From NCBI RefSeq assembly GCF_033115175.1, contig NC_084830.1, forward strand, positions 39,749,409-39,813,408: DNA of 64,000 nt, in the 5' to 3' direction. This document shows positions 48,194 to 60,090 of the stretch, one piece after another. Every line of letters starts with the position of its first letter. Within the stretch, counting starts at the first letter, position 1. This DNA is from Lepus europaeus. Lineage: Eukaryota; Chordata; Mammalia; Lagomorpha; Leporidae. The translations under genes and the position numbers were made by a program. Below the pieces are notes generated by a model that was given only the letters and a program-made list of their open reading frames with translations, had not been told where the DNA came from and made no database searches.

Positions 48194-48529
48194 TTCTAAA
48201 GATTTATTTCATTTATTTGAAAGGCAGAGTTACAGTGGGAAAGGATGAGACAGAGAGAGAAGAGAGAGAGAGAGAGAGAGACAGACAGATAACTTCTATC
48301 TGCTGATTCATTTCCCAAACGGATGCAATGGCTGGGGCTGGGACAGGCTGAAGCCAGGAACCAGGAGCTGCATCTGGGTCTCTCATCTTGGGCCATCTTC
48401 TGCAACTTTACAGGTGCATTAGCAGGGAGCTGGAACAGAAGTGGGGCTGCTGGGATTCGAACTGCTACTGTTATGGGATGCAAGCTTTGTAGGCAGTTGC
48501 TTAACCTGTTATGCCACAACACTGGCCCC
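48194..48529 (-). mobile_element. CSINE
   Basis: A typical reverse copy with a GA-rich tract and a CACAACACTGGCCCC head. It has a weak AGTGTA-type TSD. Confidence 0.92.
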
Positions 48530-49547
48530 AGTGTAGAATAATTTTTAAAAATCTTTTCAACATCCTATTTAAGTTCACACTTTAAATAAAATTGAGACAG
48601 TGCTGTGTAAAACTTTGTATTCTGGTATTTCATTTAGCATATTATAAGCATTTACCCATATCATTAAATAATCTTTGAAGACTTTAGTGGTTGCAACTTT
48701 AAATGAGTTCAATAATTTATTTCCTTATTTTTAATACACAGCTCACAACTTTTTCTTATAAATAATGTTTAAGTGAAATTCCAATATGTAAATTGTTAAC
48801 ATTCAAACTCAATGGACAGACTCAATTAAATCTGGACAGATTCTTACAAGGAGGAATGTGAGGTCCAATGACATAAGCATTTTTAATCCTTGATTTGAGT
48901 TACAAATTACTTTCAATAAAGTTGTATGAGTTTATACTCCTTACAGTGCAATGTAAGAGTGAGCATAGCTTTTAAAGGATGTACTAAAATTAGAAAATTA
49001 TACTTTATGCACAATTTTTCTAAATTTAGAAAATCATACTTTATGCACAATTAGGGAAAATAACTCAATGAGTATCAAGATATAAAAATTCCTGTTACAA
49101 AAAATACTGCTTCAAATGAGCCAACATAGATAATAGATAAGAGTAATATATAGCATTACTGTGACCAAATTTCTAACATCAAAATGCTTTAAGATGCTAA
49201 GGTTTGTGAGTGAAAGTCTGAGAAGAAAAAAATTATCTACATAATCTTAAAGTATCTCCCTAAGATTTGGAATAATTACAATAGAAAAAAAAGCCGGCAA
49301 CTCTACTGTGGAGAAACCTGGCAGACGCCACCTTAACCAAGCAATTAAGTTTAATGTTACCCATAGTAAGACACTGACATTGTGTGCCCTCCCCTCATAT
49401 GATATACTACAAAGAGCACATTAGTTTGTGGTATTTTGCCTAAAGATGCAAAACTGCAATCTAATGAGAAAATATCTCATTAGATTGCCAAATTAAGGGC
49501 AATCTATGAAATAACTAACAACTAAGTTTTCTTCAAAAGGAGCCCTG

Positions 49548-49872
49548 TGGTATGAACTGAATGTCTGTTCCTTCTCAACAAATATGTCTGTTGAAATCTA
49601 ATCCACAATGTAATGGCATGTGCGAATAGTCTTGGGGAGGTAATTAGGTCATAAAGGCAAAGTCATCCCAGATGAGATCAGCACCCTTCTAAGAAGAGGC
49701 CAAAGAACTGTCTCCAGGGATTTAAGAAGCTGGCTATTCGCACCCTTCACCAGAACCTACCATGGTAGCACCCTTATCTCCAACTTCCAGCCGCCACAAC
49801 TGTGAGAAATAAATGCCTGCTGCTGAAGACACCCAATCTATGGCAGCTTGTTATAACAGCCTGAACTAAGAC
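49548..49872 (+). mobile_element. ERVL-MaLR type LTR
   Basis: The start TGGTATGAACTGAATGTCTG, the GGAGGTAATTAGGTCATAAA box, the AACTGTGAGAAATAAATGCC polyadenylation region and the CTGAACTAAGAC end follow the MLT1/MST-like LTR pattern. It is a solitary LTR without coding sequence. Confidence 0.75.
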
Positions 49873-50164
49873 TTAAGGTGACAAACAAGAAATGAGAAAG
49901 AACAGTCACAGACTGAGTAGGGACAGATGACAAATGCAACAGGAGATCCTATACTGGATCGTAGAAGAGAAAAGAACATTGGTGGAAAATCTGATGATGA
50001 AATAAAGTCTGTATTTGGTTAACAGTATTGAACTGATGTTAATTTCTTGATTTTGGTGACTGAACTATAGTTTTATGACATTAATTAGCATTAGGGGCAA
50101 CTGGCAACAGTGACTGGTAATTCTATTACAACTTTTTCATAAGCCTAAAATTTTTCAAAGTGAG

Positions 50165-50488
50165 ATGTGCAGAGCAGGTGTTCAGCAAATTAAGCTACAG
50201 TTTGGGACATCTACAGCTTAAATCATAGTGCCCGGGTTCAAGTCTTGCCCTACTTTGCAATCCCGCTTTCTATTAATGTACATCATGAGAGCAGATGACA
50301 GTTCAAGCACATGAGTCCCTGCCACAAACATGGTAGATCCAGATGGAGTTGCTGGCTCCTGGCTTCAGCCTGGCCCATCCCTTGCTATTGCATCTGGAGA
50401 GTGAACCAGTAAATGGAAGATCTCTTTATATATATGTCTTTCTCTCTCACTCTGTTGCTCTCTCTCTCAAAAAATAAGCTTTAAAAAA
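50165..50488 (+). mobile_element. Old CSINE
   Basis: A strongly diverged copy: GAGCAGGTGTTCAGCAAATT head and CTCTCTCTCAAAAAATAAG tail. Confidence 0.85.
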
Positions 50489-51041
50489 ATTAAGTGTTTA
50501 ATACACTTAACATTTTAAAAGAATATTTTAAAAATACCATTACCAGGAAAAGTAATTGATGCCAAAAATAAAATATCCCAAATACCATAGATGCCATCAA
50601 AAGACTGATTACTATTCTTTTTAAAAAAGTTTTCCAAAACACTACAAGATCATTAGCCATGATCAAACTGCTTTTTGAGGTTAATATCTGAGTTGAAAAC
50701 TGCTTTACAGTCTGAAGGTAGAGGCTCTCAAACAAGTTTTATTTTAGCAAACTGTTTTATTTCTACATGGGGAAAAAAGCTAAGAATTTATCCAAATTCC
50801 AAGCAAATCAATCCACTTGGATAGAATATGTTTAAATAAACAGAATTCCAACTTATAGAATTCTTTACAGATTATCTAGCCCAGCCTTCTTTAATTACTG
50901 GTTGGTCTAGACGTAAACTTGGCTTTCCAATTCAGGATTACGAGATTAATTAAAGGGCAATAAAACAAAATACTTACATCTGTTAAAAAAAAAAAAAAGG
51001 ATATCAAAGAAAGATTACTTTCAAGTAAGAGCAATGATGGT

Positions 51042-51074
<33 letters not shown>

Positions 51075-51387
51075 ACAGGCAGAGTGGACAGTGAGAGAGA
51101 GAGACAGAGAGAAAGGTCTTCCTTTGCCATTGGTTCACCCTCCAATGGCCGCCGCGGCTAGCGCACTGTGCTGATCCGAAGGCAGGAGCCAGGTACTTAT
51201 CCTGGTCTCCCATGGGGTGCAGGGCCCAAGCACTTGGGCCATCCTCTACTGCACTCCTGGGCCACAGCAGAGAGCTGGCCTGGAAGAGGGGCAACCGGGA
51301 CAGAATCCAGCGCCCCAACCAGGACTAGAACCCGGTGTGCCGGTGCCGCTAGGCAGAGGATTAGCCTGTTGAGCCACGGCGCTGGCC
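51042..51387 (-). mobile_element. CSINE (young type) with TSD
   Basis: Perfect 12-bp TSD, AGCAATGATGGT, at 51030-51041 and 51388-51399. It has a long T-run. Confidence 0.96.
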
Positions 51388-51631
51388 AGCAATGATGGTA
51401 TTTTAACCATTAACCATTATTTCTTATAAAAAACATGTTCCTTTTTTGCATGCACCATATGTAATTATTTCCAATTACATATGAGAAATGAGACATTCTA
51501 GGGAAGCTTCAAAAAAAAAAAGACAACTTGCCCAAACAGCTGACTGGAATGTACTATAGATACTTTAATAAAGTTGGTCACAATAATGCTGTTTCACTCT
51601 TGCCTTTTATTGCCTTTATGCCATTTATTTT

Positions 51632-52012
51632 TTTAAAAGATTTATTTATTAATTCAAAAGAGTTACAGAAAAGGGGAGGGAGAAAGGAAGAGGGAGGGAG
51701 AGGGAGGGAGGGAGAGAAGAGAGGGAGAGAGAGAACAGAAAGAGAGCCCTTCCATCTGCTGGTTAATTTCCCAGGTGGCCATAATGGCCAGGGATAGGTC
51801 AAGCCTAAGCCAGGAGCCAGGAGCCAGGAGCTTCATCTGGGTCTCGCACATGGGTGCAGGGACCCAAGCACTCAAGCCATCACCTGATGACTCCCAGGGT
51901 GTGCATTAGCAGAAAGCTGGATCAGAAGCAGAGGAGCCAGGACTTCAACCAGGCATTCCAACCTAGGATGTGAACATCCCAACTGGTGACTTAATTGCTG
52001 TGCCACACAGGG
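51632..52012 (-). mobile_element. CSINE with extended GGGA tract
   Basis: A typical copy, lengthened by an AGGGAGGGAGAG-rich stretch (51675-51745) and a short GAGCCAG tandem near 51810. Confidence 0.9.
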
Positions 52013-52029
52013 TGCATCCAATACACTTA

Positions 52030-52357
52030 TTTAAAAAAAAGAAAAACATTATTTATTTGAAGGGCAGAGTTACACAGAGATGGGGGGATGGAGGGAGACA
52101 TATCTTTCATTTGTTAGTTCACTCTCCAAATGACCACAATGGCTGGGGCTGGGCCAGGTCAAAGCCAGGAGCCAGGAGCTTCATCAGGTTTTCCTTTGTG
52201 GGTGGCAGGGCCCAAGTACTTGGACTATTTGCTGTCTTCCCCTGTGCCTCAGCATGAAGCTGGATTGGAAGTGGAGTAGCCAGGATTTGGAACATTGTTT
52301 GTATGTGGTACCAGCATTGCAGAGAAGGCTTAAGCTACTCTGCCACAACACTAGCCC
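52030..52357 (-). mobile_element. Old CSINE
   Basis: A TTATTTATTTGAAGGGCAGAG start and a CACAACACTAGCCC head. Confidence 0.9.
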
Positions 52358-52525
52358 AATAAATTTTTCTTTTAATCTAATTTTTCTACAAACTTTTTGA
52401 AATAATCTTGTATAAAGAATCATAAATTTCCATCTAAGTCAAGAAACAAAGCTGCCAAGTCAAATTTATATGGAGTCAAATAATAACATAAATGCAAACA
52501 TTAGGATAAAAATTTATACTATAGG

Positions 52526-52830
52526 GAACAGCATTGTGGTACAGCAGGTTAAGCCACCATGTGTGACTCAGCTGGTTTGAGTCCCAGCTGCTCCATTTCT
52601 GATCCAGTTCCCCACTAATGTGCCTGAGAAAGCAGAAGAAGATAGCCAGTTTGGGCCTCTGCCACACACATGGGAGATCTGGATGAAGCTCCAGGCTCCT
52701 GGGTTCGGCGTGTCCCAGACCCGGCCCTTACAACCATTTGGGTAATGAACCAGCAGATGGAAGATGTGTGTGTGCTGGGTAATGAACCAGTAGATGGAAG
52801 ATGTGTGTGTGTGTGTGTGCGCGCGCGCGC
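52526..52830 (+). mobile_element. CSINE ending in a GT/GC repeat
   Basis: The head is at 52526. The 3' part has a direct duplication (GGTAATGAACCAG, then GATGGAAGATGTGTGTGTG, twice at 52740-52815). It ends in (TG)n(CG)n instead of an A-tail. Confidence 0.88.
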
Positions 52831-53105
52831 TACCCATAAGGGTGCCAGTTTGAGACCCAGCTGCTCCACTTCCAATCCCGCTCTCTGCTATGGCCTGGGA
52901 AAGCAGCAGAAGATGGCCTGAATCCTTGGGCTCCTGCACCGCATGGGAAACCTGGAAGAAGCACCTGGCTCCTGGCTTCAGATTGGCCAACTGGGGAGTG
53001 AACCATCGGATGGACGACCTCTCTCTCTCTGCCTCTCCTCTCTCTGTGTAACTCTTTCAAATAAATAAATAAGTCTTTAAAAATAATAATAAATAAATAA
53101 ATACA
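52831..53105 (+). mobile_element. CSINE lacking its head
   Basis: It starts at CTACCCATAAGGGTGCC directly after the GC repeat and has a normal body and (AAAT)n tail. Confidence 0.88.
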
Positions 53106-53111
53106 GAAACA

Positions 53112-53442
53112 GGGGCTGGCACTGTGGCGTGGCAGGTAAGGTCACTGCCTGCAGTGCCAGCATCCCATATAGGAGCCAGTTCAAGCCCCAGTTGCTCTAC
53201 TTCTGATCTAGCTCTCTTTGTGGCCTGGGAAAGCAGATGATGGCCCAAGTAAGGACCCCTGCACCTGCGTGAGAGATCAAGAAGCTCCTGGCTTCAGATT
53301 GGCTCAGCTCCAGCTGTTGCGGCCATGTGGGGAGTGAACCAATGGATGGAAGACCTCCCTCTCTCTCTATATATATATATGCCTCTGCTTCTCTGTAACT
53401 CTGCCTTTCAAATAAATAAATAAAATCTTAAAATAAATAATA
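53112..53442 (+). mobile_element. CSINE
   Basis: A GGGGCTGGCACTGTGGCGTG head. The CT stretch contains a TATATATATA run near 53370. Confidence 0.93.
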
Positions 53443-53574
53443 AAAATTCAAACTATAATTTTCCTTTCACCTTAAAGAAGTAACAGTGAGAGCTAATAAC
53501 GTGAGTACATAAGCATCAGCTACAAATACTGCAGACAGCTATTTTCATTTCCACTACAACATCAGAGATCAGGC

Positions 53575-53735
53575 AACTTCTGCAAATGGCCAGATTATAA
53601 AGATTTTTAGCCAAGTGAGCCTCAGTCTCTGTTGCAATCATTCAATCCAGATGGTGAAGCAGAAAAGCAGCTTATCTAAAACAAAACTGAATGGGTGTGG
53701 CCATAGTACAATAAAGCTTTATAAAAACAGCAACA
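53575..53735 (+). mobile_element. Fragment of the same hAT-type family
   Basis: AATGGCCAGATTATAAAGAT, then GAATGGGTGTGGCCATAGTA and CAATAAAGCTTTATAAAAAC follow the body of the element at 60296-60517. Both ends are lost. Confidence 0.5.
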
Positions 53736-53802
53736 GGTAAGATTTGGTTATTGTCCCTAGACAATATCATTCTGAAAACTAAGAAAACAGTTTTCTTGTT
53801 TA

Positions 53803-54133
53803 TTTTTTAAAGATTTATTTATTTATTTGAGAGGCAGAGTTACAGAGACAGAGGTCTTCCATCTGCTAGTTCACTTCCCAAATGGCAGCAATGGCCAGAG
53901 CTGGGCTGATCTGAAGCCAGGAGCCAGGAGCCAGGAGCCAGGCACCAGGAGCTTTTTCTGGGTCTCCGATATAGGTGCAGCGGCCCAAGCACTTGGGCCA
54001 TCTTCCCCTGTCTTCCCAGGCCATTAGCAGGGAGCTGAATTGGAAGTAGAGCAGCTGGGACTCAAACTGGTGCCCATATGGAACGCTAGTGCCACAGGAG
54101 GTGGCTTAACCTACTATCCCACATCTCTAGCCC
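53803..54133 (-). mobile_element. CSINE with GAGCCAG tandem
   Basis: A typical reverse copy with the 7-mer GAGCCAG repeated three to four times at 53917-53945. It lies 164 bases from the DCAF13 exon at 54297. Confidence 0.93.
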
Positions 54134-54296
54134 CAAGACAACAGCTTTCTAAGAAGCTCTTTTCCAACTTGAAAACTTATTTTTAGCAAAAATAAAAAAA
54201 AAATTGATTTGCGAAGGTATCCTTACCTAGTAAAATATATTTATTTAATAAGACTTATACAATTGAGGCATTACTGATAGAAATGGAGAAACTTAC

Positions 54297-54379
54297 TTGT
54301 AATCTTCATTTGCTGCAGTAAAAATGAAAGCTTCCATAGGGTTCCAACAGATTGTATTTGTCCTCATATCCAAGATAAC
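54297..54379 (-). CDS. DCAF13: DCAF13 coding exon (WD40 blade)
   Basis: This 83-nt exon encodes VILDMRTNTICWNP, then MEAFIFTAANEDYN. The final Asn codon is split AA/C with the next exon, so the donor is phase 2. The acceptor is TTTCCCAG and the donor is a consensus GTAAGT. WNPMEAFIFTAANED is the B/C-strand core of a WD40 blade. A plus-strand MER20-type relic lies about 420 bases upstream in the intron and a CSINE lies 164 bases downstream; neither touches the splice sites. Confidence 0.95.
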
Positions 54380-54477
54380 CTGGGAAAGGAAGAATATACT
54401 ATCCCATTATAATGATATTAATTACCTTCAGAATGGTTGTTATTTCCTACTTTATTTCTTTTTTTCTCATTGATTTA

Positions 54478-54545
54478 AGCAAATATTTAGCAAACACCTA
54501 TTGTGTGCAAAGCACTCAGTTTGATGTAATAGGAAATCAATAACT
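54478..54545 (-). mobile_element. Short MIR/L2-like fragment
   Basis: CACCTATTGTGTGCAAAGCA has the typical core of MIR/L2 3' ends. It is too short to classify further. Confidence 0.4.
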
Positions 54546-54794
54546 TTTCCTGAATATAACACAAAGTGATAAATATGAAAAATGGAAAAATGCTTCATAT
54601 TTAGACCCTTAACCTAAAATAACTTATCGTTTAGTAAGGAAGATGAGACACACATTAAGAAAATACAAACAACAAAGAACAGATGACTATCAAATTAGAA
54701 GCAAAATTAATGGTGAGCTTATGTTTAAAGCAGAGAAATGTTTCAAAAAACAAGCATGATTTGAAATGACCTGTGGAGGATGAGTAATTCATAG

Positions 54795-54960
54795 TGCTTC
54801 TCACTGGAACACGATTGGCATTTTGGGGTAGGATATTCTGTATGTGTAACTGTCTACTGTAAGATGCTTAGCTTCTTGGACATCTCATTCACTAAATGTC
54901 CCTCAAACACTTCCAGAACTACACCTTGTGGGGAAATACAATCCCTGATTGAGAACTTCT
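54795..54960 (-). mobile_element. MER20-like hAT-Charlie DNA transposon relic
   Basis: The plus strand reads GATTGGCATTTTGGGGTAGG, then TACTGTAAGATGCTTAGC and ATCCCTGATTGAGAACTT. This is a diverged reverse-complement MER20 pattern. It is non-coding. Confidence 0.65.
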
Positions 54961-55601
54961 ACATTTAGAAAAGATAGGACACTATTAGCCTACTAGATAG
55001 TACAACAACAACAACAAATAGAAAGTAGCAGTGTCTAAGAATATGACATAAAAAAACCCATAGTGATCTGAATTGAATTTGACAAATTTCAATGAAATGT
55101 TGTCTTACTGAATGAAATGAAATGAACTGTCAAGTGGGACCAGATTTTGGAAAGCTTTGAAAGCCAGGCTACAGTTGTTTTCTTCAACTTCAAAATAATA
55201 GAGTATCATTAAAAACTGAGAAAGGGGAATGAGGAGGGGCAGAAATGTCCATTAATTAAACTAGAACTTGGTGTCAGCACTCTGTGACATGGTCAAAGGT
55301 ACCATGTTTTGTTCTCGCCCCTGTGCTGCAAGGTGCTTACTAATACTGTCGTTTTATAGGAGAAAAATGGGTTAAGTTTACCTGCTTACTAAGTTCACGC
55401 AGGATCTTCTCACAGAATCACATGAATATGTGAAATAATTAAAGTGATATTTTGGAAAGATTATCGTATTTATCTATTAGACTTCAATGAATATACTCCT
55501 AACATTTCTGTTTCCTACATGCTATGAAAATGATTTAGAAAAATAAAACAAAATACTAAAAGTATCTCCTTTTTATGTGGACTATAACAATGGACTCATG
55601 G

Positions 55602-56560
55602 AGAATGATCCAACATGGGAAGCGGGAGACACAGCAGACCCATAGAATAGCAGATGTCCTAAATATCACTCTGGCCTCAGAATCAGCCCTTAAGGCATTC
55701 GTATCTGGCTGAAGAGCCCATGAGAGTATTGTAGGCATGGAAAGCCAAGACACTCTGGCAAAAAAAAAAAAAACTAAATGAAAGATCTCTGTGAGTGAGA
55801 TCCCAGTGGAAAGAATGGGGCCATCAAAGAAGGAGGTACCTTTCTCTGAAGGGAGGAGAGAACTTCCACTTTGACTATGACCCTGTCAGAATAAGATCAA
55901 AGTCGGCAAACTCAAAAGGCTTCCATAGCCTTGGCAACTCATGACTAGAGCCTAGGGAGATTACTGACACCACAAACAAGAGTGTCAAATTGTTAAATCA
56001 ACAACAGGAGTCACTGTGTACTTACTTCTCATGTGGGATCTGTCCTTAATGTGTTGTCCAATGTGAAGTAATGCTACAACTAGTACTGAAACAGTATTTT
56101 TACACTTTGTGTTTCTGTGTGGGTGCAAACTGATGAAATCCTTACTTAGTATATACTGAATTGATCTTCTGTATATAAAGATAATTGGAAAAAAAAAAAA
56201 AAAGCTTGGTTTTAAATTGAAAATTGCATAGAAAATTAATCAATTTTTAAAAAATATCATGTAGGATCTTTGTCCTTAATGTGCTGTACATTGTGATTTA
56301 ATGCTATAACTAGTACTCCAACAGAATTTTTCACTTTGTGTTGCTATGTGAGGGCAAACTGTTGAAATCTTTACTTAATATATACTAAACTGATCTTCTG
56401 TATATAAAGAGAATTGAAAATGAATCATGATGTGAATGGAAGGGGAGAGGGAGCGGGAAAGGGAAGTTTGTGAGGGGGGGTAAAGCCATTGTAATCTATA
56501 AGCTGTACTTTGGAAATTTATATTCATTAAATAAAAGTTAAAAAAAACAAAAAAACAAAA
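55602..56560 (+). mobile_element. 5'-truncated L1 with duplicated 3' UTR segment
   Basis: This is the 3' end of a rabbit L1, flanked by a perfect 16-bp TSD, AACAATGGACTCATGG, at 55586-55601 and 56561-56576. The 3' UTR piece from TCATGTGGGATC to GTATATAAAGATAATTG (56029-56192) is followed by an A-run at about 56190-56205 and a short linker. A second diverged copy of the same piece follows (about 56258-56420), then the normal L1 3' end and A-rich tail. The minus-strand L1 in this window has only one copy. Confidence 0.92.
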
Positions 56561-56642
56561 AACAATGGACTCATGGCACACAAATGTTATCTAGCCCTTC
56601 CTGTGACCACACAATTCTAGTACTTAAAAATCAGACTTTTTA

Positions 56643-56966
56643 GGCTGGTGCCACGGCTCACTTGGCTAATCTTCTGCCTGCGGTGCCGGTACCCAGCATT
56701 TGAGTCCTGGTTGGGGCGCCAGGTTCTGTCCCGGTTGCTCCTCTTCCAGTCCAGCTCTCTGCTGTGGCCTGGGAAGGCATTGGAGGATGGCCCATGTGCT
56801 TGGGCCCTACACCCACATGGGAGACCAGGAGCAAGCACCTGGCTCCTGGTTTCGGACTGGCACAGCACACCGGCAGTAGCAGCCATTTGGGGGAATGAAC
56901 CAATGGAAAGAAGACATTTCTCTCTGTCTCTCTCTCTAACTCTGCCTGTCAAAAAAAAAAAAAAAA
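56643..56966 (+). mobile_element. CSINE (young type) with TSD
   Basis: TSD AAAAATCAGACTTTTT at about 56627-56642 and 56967-56982. Confidence 0.95.
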
Positions 56967-56982
56967 AAAAATCAGACTTTTT

Positions 56983-57342
56983 TTTTTTTTAAAGATGAAT
57001 CTTTTTAATTATAAAAGATTTGTTTTTATTTATTTGAAAGAGTTACACAGAGAGAGAAGGAGAGGCAAAGAGAGAGAGATGTCTTCCATCTGTTGGTTCA
57101 CTCCCCAATTAGCCGCAATAGCTGGAGCTGCACCAATCCAAAGCCAGGAGCCAGGAGCTTCCTCTGGGTCTTCCCACGTGAGTGCAGGGGCCCAAGGACT
57201 TGGGCCATCTCCCACTGCTTTCCCAGGCCATAGCAGAGAGCTGGATCAGAAGTGGAGCAGCTGGGACTCGAACTGGCGCCCATATGGGATGCTGGCACTG
57301 CAGGCGGCGGTCTTATTTGCTACCTCATAGCGCTGGCCCCGA
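56983..57342 (-). mobile_element. CSINE in the preceding TSD
   Basis: It begins in the T-run right after the TSD of the CSINE at 56643. A partial target copy, AAATCAAAC, follows at about 57342. Confidence 0.92.
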
Positions 57343-57974
57343 AATCAAACTTACACCCTTTTACTTAAAACAGCACCCCTTGTAACTTTTGATGGTTAAG
57401 TCTCTCCCTCGGGAGAATTGGTTTGAGCTTATATTTGCTCTGATCCCTAAGTCCTAGAATGACCACCTTAGAACTGTTGGGAAATCTGTCACCTTGAACA
57501 GGATAGTGTTTGTCTAAACCAAATGTCAAGCTAGTACCCATCAGCATGAAATTAAACAAATAAAGCTGGTTTTGTGAATGAGTTCTAAAACTTTCTGGAA
57601 TAAAATACTGTACATATTATAGGATGATCATAGGGCCTGAAGAATTGTTAAGAACTGGAATGCAATAGCTTTAATCTAAGGACTTTCAATTCAGTAAGTA
57701 CTAATTACATGTCTAAATTTTATTGGCATCATAGAAGACACAAATATTAAGATATAAGAATTGCTGGAAATGCAAGGGTCTCCAAAAAGCAATGGGAAGT
57801 GAGAGAATGCCATCATCATTTTGGGTTCTAAGAACATCTGGGTGAAAAAAAAAATTTAATTGTGAAAAAACATTTGTCCGTGTTTTCAGTCACTTAGTTT
57901 ATAGAGGAATCAGTCACTTGGTTAGTAAAGGAATGTATGAAGTGTGAAAAGCAAAAAACAAACCAGAAACTCAC

Positions 57975-58052
57975 CTTTTTCAGAGGAGTAGCCTGCCTCA
58001 TATCATATAGCACTATATTCCGGTCAGAAGCACAACTTCCCAAAAGAAATGT
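57975..58052 (-). CDS. DCAF13: DCAF13 coding exon (WD40 blade, LYDMR)
   Basis: This 78-nt exon encodes 26 residues, TFLLGSCASDRN through LYDMRQATPLKK. It completes the blade begun in the previous exon. SCASDRNIVLYDMR is a standard WD40 C/D-strand pair with the SDR turn, and the YDMR end fits the relaxed form of the DDB1-binding DWD box (W/Y-D-x-R). The acceptor is TTATTTGCAG and the donor is GTGAGT after AAAAAG. Both ends are phase 0, so the exon could be skipped without a frameshift, but skipping would remove half a blade. Confidence 0.95.
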
Positions 58053-58705
58053 CTGCAAATAAGTATAACAATCACCAGTTACAGGTCAGGCAGGGCAAGA
58101 AACGGGGGCGGGGAGATGATTTAATCATCATTAACACCAGGTTAAGGTACCAAATTCTAACACCAAAGCCCATTTTAAGAGGACATGATAAATCCGTAAT
58201 CTCAGCAAATAAGCCAAGTAATTTCATAATCAAATCTCTATGTATGTACTTCAGATGCAGGTAATGATAGTGCATGGATACAGTGCATTCTAATTTGTAA
58301 TAGAACATACTTTATTTACCCACATTCAACTTAGACTCTTGGACTTGTTTCTTACTTTTTGCTATTACAAATTAACACTTCGATAAACATTTCTTTCATA
58401 CATTTACTTCTTCTTCTTTTGAATTATTTCCTTATTTTAAAATTTCAAGAGTGACATTACTAAATCAAAAGCCATCATGGCTTTCGACATTTAGGGCTAA
58501 TTATTTTCCAAAGAATTTGTGCCAATATACACAATTAGGAACATGTCAACTTTATTGCAACTGGGTGGCCTCAGGTAGTATCATTTAAAAGTTAGGTATT
58601 GGTCTGAAATTTTCCTAATTAATTACATAAAGGTATTGCTTTACCAGTAAACATTTCCTTATGCTGTCTCTATATAAATTAGGCCAATGCTTTGCCAATT
58701 TTTTG

Positions 58706-59016
58706 GGGAAAGATTTTTATTTTATTTATTTGAAAGAGTTAAAGAGGTACACAGAGAGAGAAGAAGCAGAGAGAGGTCTTCCATTGCTGGTTCATTCCCC
58801 AATTGGCCGCAATGGCCGGAGCTGCACCAATCCAAATCCAGGAGCCAGGAGCTTCCTCCAGGTCTCCTATGCAGGTGCAGGGGTCCAAGGACTTGGGCCA
58901 TCTTCTACTGCTCTCCCAGGCCATAGCAGAGAGCTGCCAGGACTTGAACCGGCGCTCATATAGGATGCCAGCAATGCAGGCAGCGGCTTTATCCACTACG
59001 TGACTGCACCAGCCCC
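58706..59016 (-). mobile_element. CSINE
   Basis: A typical reverse copy with a small internal deletion near 58935. Confidence 0.93.
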
Positions 59017-59934
59017 TGCTCAATTGTTTTAAGATGTGTAAAATATTTATTTGGAAAGTCAATTACTATGTAACCCATGACATTAAGAAAAAAAAAACAG
59101 CCCACAACTGTACAGTGAAGCCGTGAATCCCACTCTTTGTGACACCATTTGTCTTCATTCATGGCTGCTGACACAACTCTGCTTCTGCTCTTTACTACTA
59201 TCTACTCCAAGCACAGGAGGAACAGAACAAGTTATTTAGTAAATAGCAGTACGGCCAGCCAACTCCCACTATTGTGTGTACATAGTTCAAATAAAATATC
59301 ATAAAGCTAATGTTACAATCACAATCTTTCCTTAGTCTTTCCCAAAAGCCACCTGCTTTATTGTATCTCTGACACTTCTCCTAGTGATGCCTTTCAACAT
59401 TTTTTGGCTTCTCATTTCTGACCAAATTCTATTTTGATTCAAGCAATACAAAAAATTCTACCTACACTGGGCGCTGACTTTCACTTTGTAAAATGTGGCA
59501 ATTCGGAGCATGAACTTTTGCCTTTACCAGAATTCTAGGCTTCAATATTTTAACAGAAAATTAATAATTAATGATTAGAGGAGACAAATACACTCCATTT
59601 GTTCACAGCAACGTGCCCTTTCTATTAAGATTAATATAGGATAAGAGACTTGCACACCATTTGCTTTTACCACTAAGTCAGTTCATAAGGTTAATAAAAA
59701 ACACAGCTGTACAAATAGAGCTATTGTACAGCCAACTTCGAAAACAAGGTTGCTGGGTCATCAGTAATAATTAATCATGATTTTAGAACTGGCCATCAAT
59801 TCTTCTGACACAGGTGTTAACCAAAATAGAGAAACAAAAGATTTCTCTTAAAGTAGGAATCAATATCTTTCTAGGTTTATGTTTTTCATATAGTACTAAC
59901 ATCACCATCTTGAATTTTAGCATATAAAAAAGTT

Positions 59935-60090
59935 CACCTATATTACCACATTTTATATTCACAACGAACCTGTGAAGTACACTGTGTGAGATATAATTAA
60001 TCTCATCTTAAAAATAAAGAAACAAATATAGAGAATTGTGATTTAATGCAAAAGCGCATTTGCAGGAAACACAGTTCTGGCTTAACTCCA
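59935..60090 (-). mobile_element. MIR fragment
   Basis: TTCACAACGAACCTGTGAAG, then an AATCTCATCTTAAAAATAAAG region, is a diverged reverse-complement MIR. Confidence 0.5.

Larger units (their letters stand above)
47880..54296 (-). other. DCAF13: DCAF13 intron, 6.4 kb
   Basis: This intron holds a CSINE at 48194, a MaLR LTR at about 49548-49872, an old CSINE at 50165, a young CSINE at 51042, and a chain of CSINEs from 51632 to 54133. The intervals 48540-49540 and 50490-51030 are AT-rich unique sequence without recognisable features. Confidence 0.85.
54380..57974 (-). other. DCAF13: DCAF13 intron, 3.6 kb
   Basis: This intron contains an old MIR/L2-like fragment near 54480, a MER20-like relic (54795-54960), a 5'-truncated L1 with TSDs (55602-56560), and two CSINEs in a row (56640-57342). 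The interval 57345-57970 is unique AT-rich sequence. Confidence 0.85.

Noticed and set aside
51675-51745. GA-rich repeat as a possible regulatory or CRISPR-like array
   Set aside because: It is the expanded purine tract of a reverse CSINE; no array with spaced direct repeats occurs anywhere in the window.
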